DNA of 64,000 nt from Rivularia sp034931125 (GTDB taxonomy: Bacteria > Cyanobacteriota > Cyanobacteriia > Cyanobacteriales > Nostocaceae): assembly GCF_034931125.1 (NCBI RefSeq), contig NZ_JAYGHM010000018.1, positions 1 through 64,000 on the forward strand, in the 5' to 3' direction. The notes beneath the pieces were generated by a model, which was not told the DNA's origin, did no database searches, and saw only the letters and a list, made by a program, of their open reading frames with translations. Position numbers and translations under genes: made by a program. Positions within the stretch are counted from its first letter, which is position 1; the number at the start of each line of letters is the position of its first letter. Positions 17,705 through 26,312 of this stretch are shown in pieces.

Positions 17705-18997
17705 TCAAAAGATAAAGATAATTCGTAAATTCCAACTTTTATCTTGACGAATAATTTCAATTTGACGAATAAATTCTCGAAAGTAAAATCTTCGTTCTGT
17801 TTCTGATAAGTCTAACCAGAATTGCGGGATGGAAACGGCTTGAGCAACGGAACGTAAATTTACCGGGGGCAAAATTGCTAGTTGTGCTTGGAGAGTAGAT
17901 ATCTCGATGCGGAGTTTATAAGCTCTGATTTTGCCAGTTTCTGCATCCAAGATACCAGTTTCTACTAAAGCCGGTATTTGTTCTAGTATTTTTTGTTGAC
18001 GAATGATCGCTTCAGTTAAATTATTTTTTACCTCATCTAATTGAGTAAAATTCATTTTTTCTACTGCTTGAGGTAAGTCATGACAAACTGTTTCAATTGT
18101 ATTTTGTAATACTTGTTGGTAAGAAATAGCACGACATTTGGGATTTTGAGAACAGTTGATAGGACGTAAATAAAGATACTCTTTTTTTTGTCGGTGAAGA
18201 GTAACGCGAGTAACACTCATATGCGATCGACATTGGCTACATACAACCAAACCCGCTAACGAACGGGATGCACTTGCGGTACGAGACGGTAAACGATTGT
18301 TACGGCGCAAAATTCGGTCAATTTGGGCTGCTTCTTCACGAGAAATGATTGCATTGTGGGTATCGCGGATAATTTCTCCGTTTCGGTAAGCGGTATCACC
18401 CCGATATACGGGGTTAGATAACCAACGTCTTCCGGTGGTAGCTGAGATTTTTTTACTGTATTTTTTCGCTAAATGTCGTACAGCCCCACGCAGCGAACCG
18501 TAGAGCAAAAAGTTATCAAAAAATTCTTTGATTACCGGCGAAGTACTGCGGTCAATGGTATATTTTGCTTTACCGCGACGGTAGCCGTAGGGAGCTTTCC
18601 CGGGTGGTGGTGCAGCATCCAAACGATTGCGGGCGTATCCTTGTCGGATGCGACGACTGCGTTTTTGCTGCTGAATTTCGTTTAAAAGTTTAAGTAAATT
18701 AGCGTGTGTATTAGTAGCTTTTATTGCGGAATTATAATTTTGTTCTACTGCAATAAGGGTGATTCCCATCGTTTCAAATTGGGCAAGATGCGATGTTATT
18801 TGCTCAACCGAATCCCCCAACTCTTCCAAACGTCGGATGAAAATGCGATCGGGTGGATTTACTTGACAATCTTTGAATAATTGCTCTAGTTCTGACCTTT
18901 GACCCAAATCTTGGTAAATTCGATCCACCTCCCAATCTAAAGCAGGTTCGGGAGTTTCTTCTAATAATGGGTCGCTGTAAGTATATGCGAACTTCAT
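17705..18997 (-). CDS. Serine-recombinase-like protein with degenerate catalytic domain
   Basis: 430 residues. Layout: a resolvase-like N-terminal domain (about 1-100), a Recombinase domain (about 110-240; GYARNRLDAAPPPGKAPYGY), a recombinase zinc ribbon (about 268-310; CSQC...C...C) and a C-terminal helical region. Active serine recombinases start with YxRVS, and LDRLGR supplies two more catalytic Arg. Here the matching stretches read AYTYSD and RRLEELGD, so the nucleophilic Ser and the Arg residues appear to be lost. It probably binds DNA without cutting it (inference). It is not beside obvious att sites or cargo, unlike element-specific recombinases such as XisF. Confidence 0.85.
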   Translation of the reverse strand: MKFAYTYSDPLLEETPEPALDWEVDRIYQDLGQRSELEQLFKDCQVNPPDRIFIRRLEELGDSVEQITSHLAQFETMGITLIAVEQNYNSAIKATNTHANLLKLLNEIQQQKRSRRIRQGYARNRLDAAPPPGKAPYGYRRGKAKYTIDRSTSPVIKEFFDNFLLYGSLRGAVRHLAKKYSKKISATTGRRWLSNPVYRGDTAYRNGEIIRDTHNAIISREEAAQIDRILRRNNRLPSRTASASRSLAGLVVCSQCRSHMSVTRVTLHRQKKEYLYLRPINCSQNPKCRAISYQQVLQNTIETVCHDLPQAVEKMNFTQLDEVKNNLTEAIIRQQKILEQIPALVETGILDAETGKIRAYKLRIEISTLQAQLAILPPVNLRSVAQAVSIPQFWLDLSETERRFYFREFIRQIEIIRQDKSWNLRIIFIF

Positions 18998-19067
18998 TCA
19001 AACAGTTATCAGTGAACAGTTATCAGTTAACAGTGAGTAGGGAATAAGAAGTTAATTATTCTTCTCC

Positions 19068-19105
19068 CCATCTCCCCATCTCCCCATCTCCCCCTCTCCC
19101 CCTCT
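19068..19105. repeat. Short tandem repeat CTCCCCAT/CTCCCCCT
   Basis: A run of CTCCCCAT units grading into CTCCCCCT between the recombinase-like gene and the VOC gene. Confidence 0.8.
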
Positions 19106-19110
19106 CTTTA

Positions 19111-19473
19111 CTACTGCTCACTCAATTCGATAATATTCCCATCTGGATCTTGGGTGAATAAAGCTCGACGACCGGAAGCACTTGGTTGAATCGGACAGTT
19201 ATAATTTAATAACCGCTCTTTAGCGGCATCTAAGTCGGAAACTGAAAAAGCAATATGGGGGTTGCGTCCCCATTTTTCGTTTTGAGGATGGTTGGGAAGT
19301 GAAGATGCAACTATCAGGTGTAATTGATATTCACCGACTTGATACCAACTACCTGGGAAATTTCGCGACCGCTCTACACTTTTAGATAATTTTAGTACTT
19401 CTCCATAAAATTGTTCGGCGCGGTTTAGGTCTGTAACGAGAATCGCTACGTGCAAACATTGAGTAATTTGCAT
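19111..19473 (-). CDS. VOC-superfamily (glyoxalase/dioxygenase-like) protein
   Basis: 120 residues with the paired beta-alpha-beta modules of vicinal oxygen chelate proteins. Putative metal ligands: His in LHVAILVTDL, Glu or His in YQLHLIV, His in NPHIAFSVSDLD and the terminal Glu in DPDGNIIELSEQ. The ARRALFTQDPDGN turn is characteristic. Members isomerise or oxidise small molecules; the substrate cannot be read from sequence. Single gene ending next to a tandem repeat. Confidence 0.88.
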   Translation of the reverse strand: MQITQCLHVAILVTDLNRAEQFYGEVLKLSKSVERSRNFPGSWYQVGEYQLHLIVASSLPNHPQNEKWGRNPHIAFSVSDLDAAKERLLNYNCPIQPSASGRRALFTQDPDGNIIELSEQ

Positions 19474-19649
19474 TTTGAATAATGTAGTTGTAAAGCTGTT
19501 ATGAGTTTAATGTACATGAATCTGGAAGATAAGAGGATAAGGAGATGGGGAGAATAACCTTTAACCTTATTTACTCATAGTTGACAGAAAATCAAAATCT
19601 ACCGACATAAAATTATTTTGATATTTGTAAAGAATAATTGAGGTGGGTG

Positions 19650-20075
19650 ATGAATGCACAATTAGCAGTTAATGAAATTCATACTATGCGGGGGGTATTG
19701 CATGATTTTCCACCGGGAGTACACGCATTAGATGAATTAGAAAGACACAAGGGAAATATCTCGACAGCTTTTGAAGATTTATGGGTAGAAAGAAACGGAG
19801 CAGTAACTTTACCAGAGAAAAAATCTTTATGGCAAACTAGTTTGAAAGTTTTGCGGAACGAACTTTGCGGTGATGATGGTTTCCGCGCTCAAGTTAAAGA
19901 ATACAGTAGAAATCCAGCTAGTACGCCTTTACTTACGGGATTAATTGTTTATTTGGTGGGAATATCTGGATTACCAATTGACCCTGCGATCGCGACTGTG
20001 ATTGTTCTTTATATTTTAAAAATCGGACTTAATATTTTTTGCGAGTATACGGAAATTAATGAATCAAAGACTTAA
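19650..20075 (+). CDS. Hypothetical protein with C-terminal hydrophobic segment
   Basis: 141 residues. The first 95 are soluble and helical, followed by hydrophobic sequence (TPLLTGLIVYLVGISGLPIDPAIATVIVLYILKIGLNIF) that could form two short spans or a hairpin. The open frame reaches a TTG at 19638, but the ATG at 19650 follows GAGG at close spacing and is preferred. It overlaps the next gene by 17 nt, which points to translational coupling with the DUF218 protein. No family recognised. Confidence 0.6.
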   Translation: MNAQLAVNEIHTMRGVLHDFPPGVHALDELERHKGNISTAFEDLWVERNGAVTLPEKKSLWQTSLKVLRNELCGDDGFRAQVKEYSRNPASTPLLTGLIVYLVGISGLPIDPAIATVIVLYILKIGLNIFCEYTEINESKT

Positions 20076-20667
20076 AAAACAATGGCTTAATTTAATTTTG
20101 ATTGCTGTAGTATCTGCCTTATTTATAAGTATTATCTCTACAGCCTTTAGTATTTATGTTTACGCTAATGAAACTAATAATCCTAAAGCTGATACTGCAA
20201 TTGTTTTAGGAGCCGCTGTTTGGGGTAACGAACCATCTCCTGTTTTTCGAGAACGAATTAATCATGCAGTTAATCTTTATCAAAATGGTGATATCCGCAA
20301 TATTATTTTTACAGGTGGTGTTGGTGAAAGTAATGAACCGGCTGAAGCTATTATTGGTAAACGTTATGCTGTGAAAAAGGGAGTAAAAGAAACAGATATT
20401 TTTGTTGAAACTGAATCTAAAACTACGAGACAAAATTTGCTCAATGCGCGAAAAGTTGCGATTGAAAATCGATTAAGTAAAGGTAAGTTTTTAATTGTTA
20501 GCGACCCTTTACACCTTAAACGGGCTGTATTAATGGCACAAGATTTAGGAATAGATGCATATGCTGCCGCTACACCAACTACTCGCTACCGCAGCTTCAA
20601 AAGTAAATTTGAATTTCTAATGCGAGAAACTTATTTTTATTTGATATATTCATTATTTAAGATTTAA
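20059..20667 (+). CDS. YdcF/SanA-like DUF218 membrane protein
   Basis: 202 residues: one N-terminal span (about 10-32) then a DUF218 domain with ADTAIVLGAAVWGNEPSPVFRERINHAVNLY, IIFTGGVGESNEPAEA, TETESKTTRQNLLNAR-like sequence and FLIVSDPLHLKRAVLMAQDLG. Proteins of this family (SanA, YdcF, ElyC) are linked to envelope and peptidoglycan-precursor homeostasis, and the fold binds a nucleotide-like ligand. The membrane span places the domain at the membrane. Its start lies inside the preceding gene. It ends exactly where the convergent nucleotidyltransferase gene ends (stop codons abut). Confidence 0.88.
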   Translation: MNQRLKKQWLNLILIAVVSALFISIISTAFSIYVYANETNNPKADTAIVLGAAVWGNEPSPVFRERINHAVNLYQNGDIRNIIFTGGVGESNEPAEAIIGKRYAVKKGVKETDIFVETESKTTRQNLLNARKVAIENRLSKGKFLIVSDPLHLKRAVLMAQDLGIDAYAAATPTTRYRSFKSKFEFLMRETYFYLIYSLFKI

Positions 20668-21759
20668 TTAGAATCCTTGCATTTCTACTAATTCAATACA
20701 TAAATCGTTAATCTGTTCTAAATCTGGTTTGTTGGGTAAAGCTGACTCTTGATAAACTGTTTCCATTTCGGCTACTAAATCTTCTGCCATTTTCATTAAT
20801 TGTTCGTAGGAATATTCGCCGTTAAGAATTGCTTTGAGATCTGCTGCATCACCGACTTTCCTTCTATCTACAATTAATTCTTGAGTACGCAATATTTCTA
20901 AACCACTACGCAATAATCTAACGCAGTGCATCCCGTGTTTTAAGTCGTAACCGGAAGCTTTTTCTGTTTCTGCTCTTTGAGGATTGCGATTTTTTTGCCA
21001 CGATTGATAAGCTTGCCATTCTCTCAATGCATTATGATATTTTTGACTTCTTTGCAGCAATCGAATAAAATCTTTACGGCTGTTAGTAAATTGCTGTGTT
21101 TTTTCCAAAATCTCATCTGGTAACGGATATTGTTTTAACATCCCTTTAAAGTCGATATCCGCTGTCAATAATTTATAAAGCTGTTCTGATTCTTCTAAAA
21201 ATTCAATCTTACCTCTAATTAAAAGATAGAGATATTCTAGAAAAGCGTTTAATTCTTCTTTTATAAGGGGTGTTTCGTTTTCTATGTCAAAATCTGATGG
21301 TAATGGCTTCGATTGCGGAGGATTTAATAACCATTTACGGTGGGTTTCTATTTTTTTGATTTGAGCAAAAGCATAACCAGAATAAGTATGTTTAACTTTT
21401 TTACTCAAAAATAATTTTCGATGATTAATTAAATGCTGTCCAACTGGTGTTAAAACAGGATATTCACTCAGCCACAATAATTCTAAAACATTGGGATTTG
21501 CTCCTGCTAATAACTGAATAACTTTTCTTAATTCATAAATAACAGTATCTTCGCTGTTATCTAAAAAAGAATGCATTCCTGGCTCATTCCAACCGTTATC
21601 TTTTTGCTCGATACCCTTATCAAATCCAAGATAATAATTTTTGGGGGCAATAAATACACCCCTCCAATCGTAATCGGAATCAGGACGGTTTAATCCGTAA
21701 CCGTGACTCCCCGCTAATCCGACAAATATTGTTCTCGCTTCTACTTCGATTCTTTTCAT
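20668..21759 (-). CDS. Predicted nucleotidyltransferase of the pol-beta superfamily
   Basis: 363 residues. The N-terminal nucleotidyltransferase motif is GLAGSHGYGLNRPDSDYDWRGVFIAP (GS followed by DxD, residues about 15-35), enough for metal and NTP binding. The rest is a helical domain. This matches the uncharacterised YcgL-like nucleotidyltransferases found in bacteria and phages; the acceptor is unknown. It is convergent with the DUF218 gene with no spacer and divergent from the DUF262/HNH gene with about 210 nt between them. Confidence 0.82.
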   Translation of the reverse strand: MKRIEVEARTIFVGLAGSHGYGLNRPDSDYDWRGVFIAPKNYYLGFDKGIEQKDNGWNEPGMHSFLDNSEDTVIYELRKVIQLLAGANPNVLELLWLSEYPVLTPVGQHLINHRKLFLSKKVKHTYSGYAFAQIKKIETHRKWLLNPPQSKPLPSDFDIENETPLIKEELNAFLEYLYLLIRGKIEFLEESEQLYKLLTADIDFKGMLKQYPLPDEILEKTQQFTNSRKDFIRLLQRSQKYHNALREWQAYQSWQKNRNPQRAETEKASGYDLKHGMHCVRLLRSGLEILRTQELIVDRRKVGDAADLKAILNGEYSYEQLMKMAEDLVAEMETVYQESALPNKPDLEQINDLCIELVEMQGF

Positions 21760-21970
21760 ATTTAATTACGAATATATTTAATTAATAATTATTTTTCAGT
21801 TATATATCTGAAATTGCTGAAAGTGCTAGGGATAATTCACGGTTTATTCTGTAAAACACCAAGATATCAATATTATTAGTAGCTTAACGTTAGAATGAAG
21901 CGAAAATTGGGAATCCTTTAATTGTAACTGCTTTTATTTGCATACTACTAATATCAAAGGATACCGAAAT

Positions 21971-23716
21971 ATGCCAGTTAAAAACTTTGACCATACCACA
22001 GAATCATTACAAGATTTATTGCAGACTGTTAAAAAAGGTAAAACTCAGCTACCTGATTTCCAACGTGCTTGGGTTTGGAGTGACGAGCAAATATGCAGTA
22101 TTTTAGCTAGTATTTCGCTTTCATATCCGGTTGGTGTAGTCATGATGCTGCAAACTGGGAATGATAACGTTCGCTTTCAGGAGCGTTTAATTGAAGGTGT
22201 GACGTTAAAAGATTCTATTAAACCAGAACGACTTATTTTAGATGGACAGCAACGTATTACTTCTCTTTTTCAATCATTACTTTTAAATCAGCCAGCAAAA
22301 ACTAAAGATGCACGAGGTAAAGAAATTAAACGCTGGTACTATATTGATATAGAAAAAGCATTAAATCCGAGTTTTGACCGAGAGTCAGCAGTCATTAGCT
22401 TACCAGAAAATAAAATTATTCATAGTTTTGGCAAAGAGGTTTTAGCAGATTATTCAACAGTAGAGAAAGAATATCAAAACGGTTTATTTCCAGTTGCACA
22501 AATTTTTAACTGTTCTGACTGGATGTGTAATTACAACGAATTTTGGGATTATGACAGAGAAAAGATTAAGCTTTTTAATCAATTCAATCAAGAAGTAATC
22601 AAGCCGTTTGAACAATATCATGTACCAATAATATCACTGCGTCAAGAAACTCCTAGAGAAGCTGTTTGTCAGGTTTTTGAGAAAGTTAATACGGGTGGTG
22701 TATCCCTTACGGTATTTGAACTACTTACCGCTACCTTTGCTGTAGATAAATTCCAATTACGAGAAGATTGGGAAACCCGCAAAAACCAATTGCAGCAATT
22801 ACCAGTATTATCAGGTATTGCCAGCACCGATTTTTTACAAGCCGTTACTTTACTTGTTACACGCGATCGCCCATCAATTAGCTGTACTCGTAAAGATATA
22901 TTAAAACTAACGCTTACTGAATATAAAGACTGGGCAGATAAAGTTACAGAAGGATTTAAAAAGGCTGCAAAATTACTGCATACGCAAAAGATATTTACTG
23001 CAATCGATTTACCTTACCAGCCTCAACTTACCGTTTTAGCGGCTATTTTCGCGGTTTTAGAGGAAGATACCGATCCAGTTCTGGCGAAATTAGTGCGCTG
23101 GTACTGGTGCGGGGTTTTTGGCGAAATTTACAGTGGTGCAATTGAAAGTCGAATGGCTAAAGATTTACCGCAGGTGTTGCAGTGGATTCAAGCTGATGAT
23201 GATTCCGAACCCGATACAATCACAGATGCCAATTTTTCACCCAATCGTCTACTGGGACTTAAAACTCGCAGAAGTGCCGCTTACAAAGGTTTATCCGCTT
23301 TACTGCTACGAGATAAAGGATGCGATTTTCTCACGGGTTATGAAATCGATACTTTAATGAATTTTGGGGATGCGATTGATATCCATCATATCTTTCCGCG
23401 AAAATGGTGCGAAAAGAATGGAATTGAAGCCAGACTTTTTGACAGTGTTATTAACAAAGCACCTTTATCATCTAGAACAAACAAAATTATTGGCTCCAAA
23501 GCACCTAGTACTTACTTATCCAAGCTTCAGGAAAAGGCGAATATTTCAGAGCAACGGATGGATGATATCTTGCAATCGCACGCGATAAATCCAGATAATT
23601 TACGTTCGGATAACTTTCAAGCTTTCTTCAATTTACGTCAAGAAGCATTACTTGATCGAATTGAGACAGCTATGGGTAAAACTATTTTGAGGGCTGAAAG
23701 TGTGGAATCAACTTGA
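21971..23716 (+). CDS. DUF262-DUF1524 protein (GmrSD-like nuclease)
   Basis: 581 residues. The N-terminal DUF262 (ParB/Srx-like fold) shows QLPDFQRAWVWSDEQ and the nucleotide-binding motif LDGQQRITSL. The C-terminal DUF1524 part carries an HNH-like His-Me motif, IDIHHIFPRKWCEKN followed by NKAPLSSRTNKIIGSKAPSTYL. This fused arrangement is that of GmrSD-type, modification-dependent restriction enzymes and of related anti-phage nucleases. The frame extends to a TTG at 21938, but the ATG at 21971 has AAAGGA 9 nt upstream. It has no adjacent methylase or other restriction gene; the flanks are a nucleotidyltransferase and a 65-residue Cys-rich protein. Defence function is inference from family. 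Confidence 0.87.
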   Translation: MPVKNFDHTTESLQDLLQTVKKGKTQLPDFQRAWVWSDEQICSILASISLSYPVGVVMMLQTGNDNVRFQERLIEGVTLKDSIKPERLILDGQQRITSLFQSLLLNQPAKTKDARGKEIKRWYYIDIEKALNPSFDRESAVISLPENKIIHSFGKEVLADYSTVEKEYQNGLFPVAQIFNCSDWMCNYNEFWDYDREKIKLFNQFNQEVIKPFEQYHVPIISLRQETPREAVCQVFEKVNTGGVSLTVFELLTATFAVDKFQLREDWETRKNQLQQLPVLSGIASTDFLQAVTLLVTRDRPSISCTRKDILKLTLTEYKDWADKVTEGFKKAAKLLHTQKIFTAIDLPYQPQLTVLAAIFAVLEEDTDPVLAKLVRWYWCGVFGEIYSGAIESRMAKDLPQVLQWIQADDDSEPDTITDANFSPNRLLGLKTRRSAAYKGLSALLLRDKGCDFLTGYEIDTLMNFGDAIDIHHIFPRKWCEKNGIEARLFDSVINKAPLSSRTNKIIGSKAPSTYLSKLQEKANISEQRMDDILQSHAINPDNLRSDNFQAFFNLRQEALLDRIETAMGKTILRAESVEST

Positions 23717-23975
23717 GACCCGGAGCTAATATTAATTTACTAAATTCGACACGGTTAGGTTATTTAGACAATTTTTATTCCCATATATATAGATTTTCAA
23801 TAGTTCTCATCCTTGAGAAATACAAATTAATCTCAATCTAACGATAGTGGAATGTCTTATTCTTTTTCGCAATCATTGATAGCATCATCTCCACTTCCTC
23901 AAAGGCTTGGCGATCGCCTAGTTATTTGCTAGAAAGTACAGAGTATGATGTATTCTTTATTGCCTATACATAGTT

Positions 23976-24173
23976 ATGAATACCTTAAAAAGTCCCGTTT
24001 CAAGTTGTAAATGCTGCGAACACTACACACCTGTAGGACAGCGTGGAGGGGCTTGCGGTTTATTGAATAATGCTTTAGTCAAAAGCCATTGGAAAGCTTG
24101 TTCTTTTTCTAAGCCGGTATTTAAACCTTCCGAAAGAGTAAATAGCCCTAAATACGCTTTATCAAACAGCTAA
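23976..24173 (+). CDS. Small Cys-rich protein, possible metal binder
   Basis: 65 residues with CKCCEHYTP, ACGLLNN and ACSFS: five Cys and two His in the first 44 residues, enough for one zinc or Fe site. No membrane span. It resembles short Cys-rich proteins seen in other cyanobacteria, but I know no function. No clear Shine-Dalgarno sequence; the ATG is supported by the coding pattern only. Confidence 0.55.
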   Translation: MNTLKSPVSSCKCCEHYTPVGQRGGACGLLNNALVKSHWKACSFSKPVFKPSERVNSPKYALSNS

Positions 24174-24550
24174 AGTAAAATTTGGTGCCAAGTTGTTACG
24201 CATTTAATTTGTATAATCCTGGCGAGTTCGGTAACTACAGTATTTTCACGTATTCGCATTAGTTATATAATTTACCTGTAAATCAGCTGATCTACTTTCA
24301 AATTCGTTTTAACAAAAAATAATTCATCCCATTAATCTTGTTAATTCAGCTTCTCTTCAGAACTGGCAAGCTGAAACTTGCAAAAAGCCCCTTCATAATA
24401 GTATTATTGTCTGTCGGCTATCTAATTCCTGCTCGGATCAGGTAGGCACATTGTAAAAGCTGGTAATAAGGATTTATTTGAGTCGCGCTCGTGTCGTGTC
24501 TTGAAAAGTTTTGTTCCAGCTACCTGTACGGCAACCTTAAGGATAAATAA
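24174..24550 (+). other. Leader/promoter region of rplU
   Basis: No protein gene seen. GCAAGctgaaaCTTGC near 24368 is a small hairpin. AAGGAT (about 24539-24544) is the ribosome binding site of rplU. A protein-binding leader for autoregulation, as for many ribosomal operons, is possible but no known leader consensus was recognised. Confidence 0.4.
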
Positions 24551-24979
24551 ATGAGTTACGCAATTATTGAAACTGGCGGAAAACAGCTAAAAGTTGAGCC
24601 AGGTCGTTTTTACGATATAGAATTACTGCACGTTGAACCGGACGATAAAGTTACTATAGATGCAGTTTTATTCGTGCAGCACGACGGTGAAACTACTGTA
24701 GGACAGCCTCTCGTGTCGGGAGCAACAGTAGAAGGAACGGTGATGCGTCACTTTAGAGGTCGCAAAGTCTTGGTATACAAGATGAAGCCGAAAAAGAAAA
24801 CCCGTAAAAAACGGGGACATCGCCAAGAAATCACTCGTTTGATGATTAATTCCATTAATATGAATGGTACGGCGATCGCAGAAGCTGAAACTATTGCTGA
24901 AGAACTACCCGTTAAAGTTGAAACTGATGAAGCTGTAACTGCTGAAGTTGTAACTGATGAAGCTGTAACTGCCGAATAG
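24551..24979 (+). CDS. rplU: 50S ribosomal protein L21
   Basis: 142 residues. The L21 core (MSYAIIETGGKQLKVEPGRFYDIELL, GATVEGTVMRHFRGRKVLVYKMKPKKKTRKKRGHRQ) fills the first 100 residues. A C-terminal extension of about 40 acidic residues follows, containing an internal duplication TDEAVTAE that is encoded by a direct DNA repeat near 24922-24975. It binds 23S rRNA in the large subunit. First gene of the rplU-rpmA pair. Confidence 0.97.
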   Translation: MSYAIIETGGKQLKVEPGRFYDIELLHVEPDDKVTIDAVLFVQHDGETTVGQPLVSGATVEGTVMRHFRGRKVLVYKMKPKKKTRKKRGHRQEITRLMINSINMNGTAIAEAETIAEELPVKVETDEAVTAEVVTDEAVTAE

Positions 24980-25116
24980 GGAATAGGTTAAAGGTTAAAG
25001 GTCAAAGGACTCTTAACTCCTATCTCTTTTAATCCAAAATCCAAAATCTAAAATCTAAAATCCCACAACTTCTAACTCTCAACTTTAATTAATACTAGAT
25101 ATCACAGGAAAAAATT

Positions 25117-25401
25117 ATGGCTCATAAGAAGGGAACAGGTAGTACTCGTAACGGACGCGACTCTAATGCTCAGCGTCTTGGTGTAAAACGCTTCGGTAGT
25201 GAAAGCGTTCGCGCTGGCAATATTTTGGTCCGTCAACGCGGTACTAAGTACCATCCCGGAAACAACGTCGGTATCGGTAAAGATGATACTTTATTTGCTT
25301 TGATTGATGGTGTTGTAGCTTTTGAAAGAAAAGGTAAAAGCCGTAAGAAAGTCAGCGTTTATGCAAATGCTCCTCAGCCTGAGACAGTAGCTGCTTCTTA
25401 A
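25117..25401 (+). CDS. rpmA: 50S ribosomal protein L27
   Basis: 94 residues. MAHKKGTGSTRNGRDSNAQR is the canonical bacterial L27 N-terminus, whose flexible tail reaches the peptidyl-transferase centre. GSESVRAGNILVRQRGT and the GKDDTLFA stretch are conserved. It begins with MAHKKG directly, without the cleavable N-terminal extension of Firmicutes. Follows rplU by 137 nt of AT-rich repeat sequence and ends before an intrinsic terminator. Confidence 0.97.
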   Translation: MAHKKGTGSTRNGRDSNAQRLGVKRFGSESVRAGNILVRQRGTKYHPGNNVGIGKDDTLFALIDGVVAFERKGKSRKKVSVYANAPQPETVAAS

Positions 25402-25434
25402 ACGCAATTTGGCTTTAACTATATTCTGATGTAG

Positions 25435-25462
25435 GACGGGTGTTTTGCCCGTCTAATTTTTT
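25435..25462 (+). terminator. Intrinsic terminator of rplU-rpmA
   Basis: GACGGG and CCCGTC form a perfect 6-bp stem around a 7-nt loop, followed by TAATTTTTT. Confidence 0.8.
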
Positions 25463-25524
25463 GTATTTAATCGTATTCAGATCTAACTATCCTAATGCTC
25501 TATTCCCAATGCCCCATGCCTATT

Positions 25525-25956
25525 TTACAGATTAAATTGATGCAATAGAAGCCCTAAGATCAAACCTGTTATTGAAAAAGCGGAAGTAAGCCAAAAGCTT
25601 TGTATTTGTCTAAGTCCAGCTATTTGAAAATCTAATCTTACTAAAATAGTTGCACTAATAATTAGTATGATATCAAGAAAGATTCGGAAGCGGGCAAGAA
25701 CAAGAAAAAACAAGAAAGCCCCGACGATCGCTAACATAAAAGATTTAAATTTTGTATCAAATAAAACTTTAATATATTTAATAGTTTGTGACCAAGGGGT
25801 AGTTAAACCTGCAACTAAAACGAAAATGCTAACTATAATTAGTCCCCATACAAATATTGGTAGCTTTTCTTGAGACAATATCCACCCAAATACACTGTAG
25901 GTAAGCAGTACAAGTGTAAGAGAAAGCCAGGGAAGTCTTTTAATAATAGACATCAT
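25525..25956 (-). CDS. Hypothetical membrane protein with four spans
   Basis: 143 residues with four hydrophobic segments (about 9-27, 32-52, 72-100, 115-138) and short connecting loops. No charged pair, Cys or His cluster suggests catalysis. It is convergent with rpmA and ends about 60 nt after the rpmA terminator. No family name recognised. Confidence 0.65.
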   Translation of the reverse strand: MMSIIKRLPWLSLTLVLLTYSVFGWILSQEKLPIFVWGLIIVSIFVLVAGLTTPWSQTIKYIKVLFDTKFKSFMLAIVGAFLFFLVLARFRIFLDIILIISATILVRLDFQIAGLRQIQSFWLTSAFSITGLILGLLLHQFNL

Positions 25957-26312
25957 AATTATGTCCGGTTAATTACCGATTAAATATCAAAATATGTATA
26001 GATCCGGGCATGAAGACAATCTTAAATTTATATCTGAGATACTGCAATATCAGTTAGCAATTACACTTACTCCAAGATAGTAATCAATAATACTTATCAA
26101 CCAGTGTAGGACAATTTATTCTACTTCAGATTTTGGCTGTGATGCCGTAAACTATAACTCTATCTTCGATATTTAAACCAGAACGGGAACCCGATGCGAT
26201 TGAATTGATGGATAGAGCAAGATTTTATGACAAATTGATAAATATGTTCTTAAACATTTGTAAACTGATATCAGCTAAGTTGCGGTCGATCGTATATTGT
26301 TAAGGGATTATC
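25957..26312. other. Divergent upstream region of cruF
   Basis: No gene seen. AAGGGA lies before the cruF ATG. The remainder is AT-rich and contains no repeat that I could recognise. Confidence 0.4.

Noticed and set aside
24174..24550. Known L21 leader or a riboswitch before rplU
   Set aside because: No match to the leader patterns I know; only a small 5-bp hairpin is visible.
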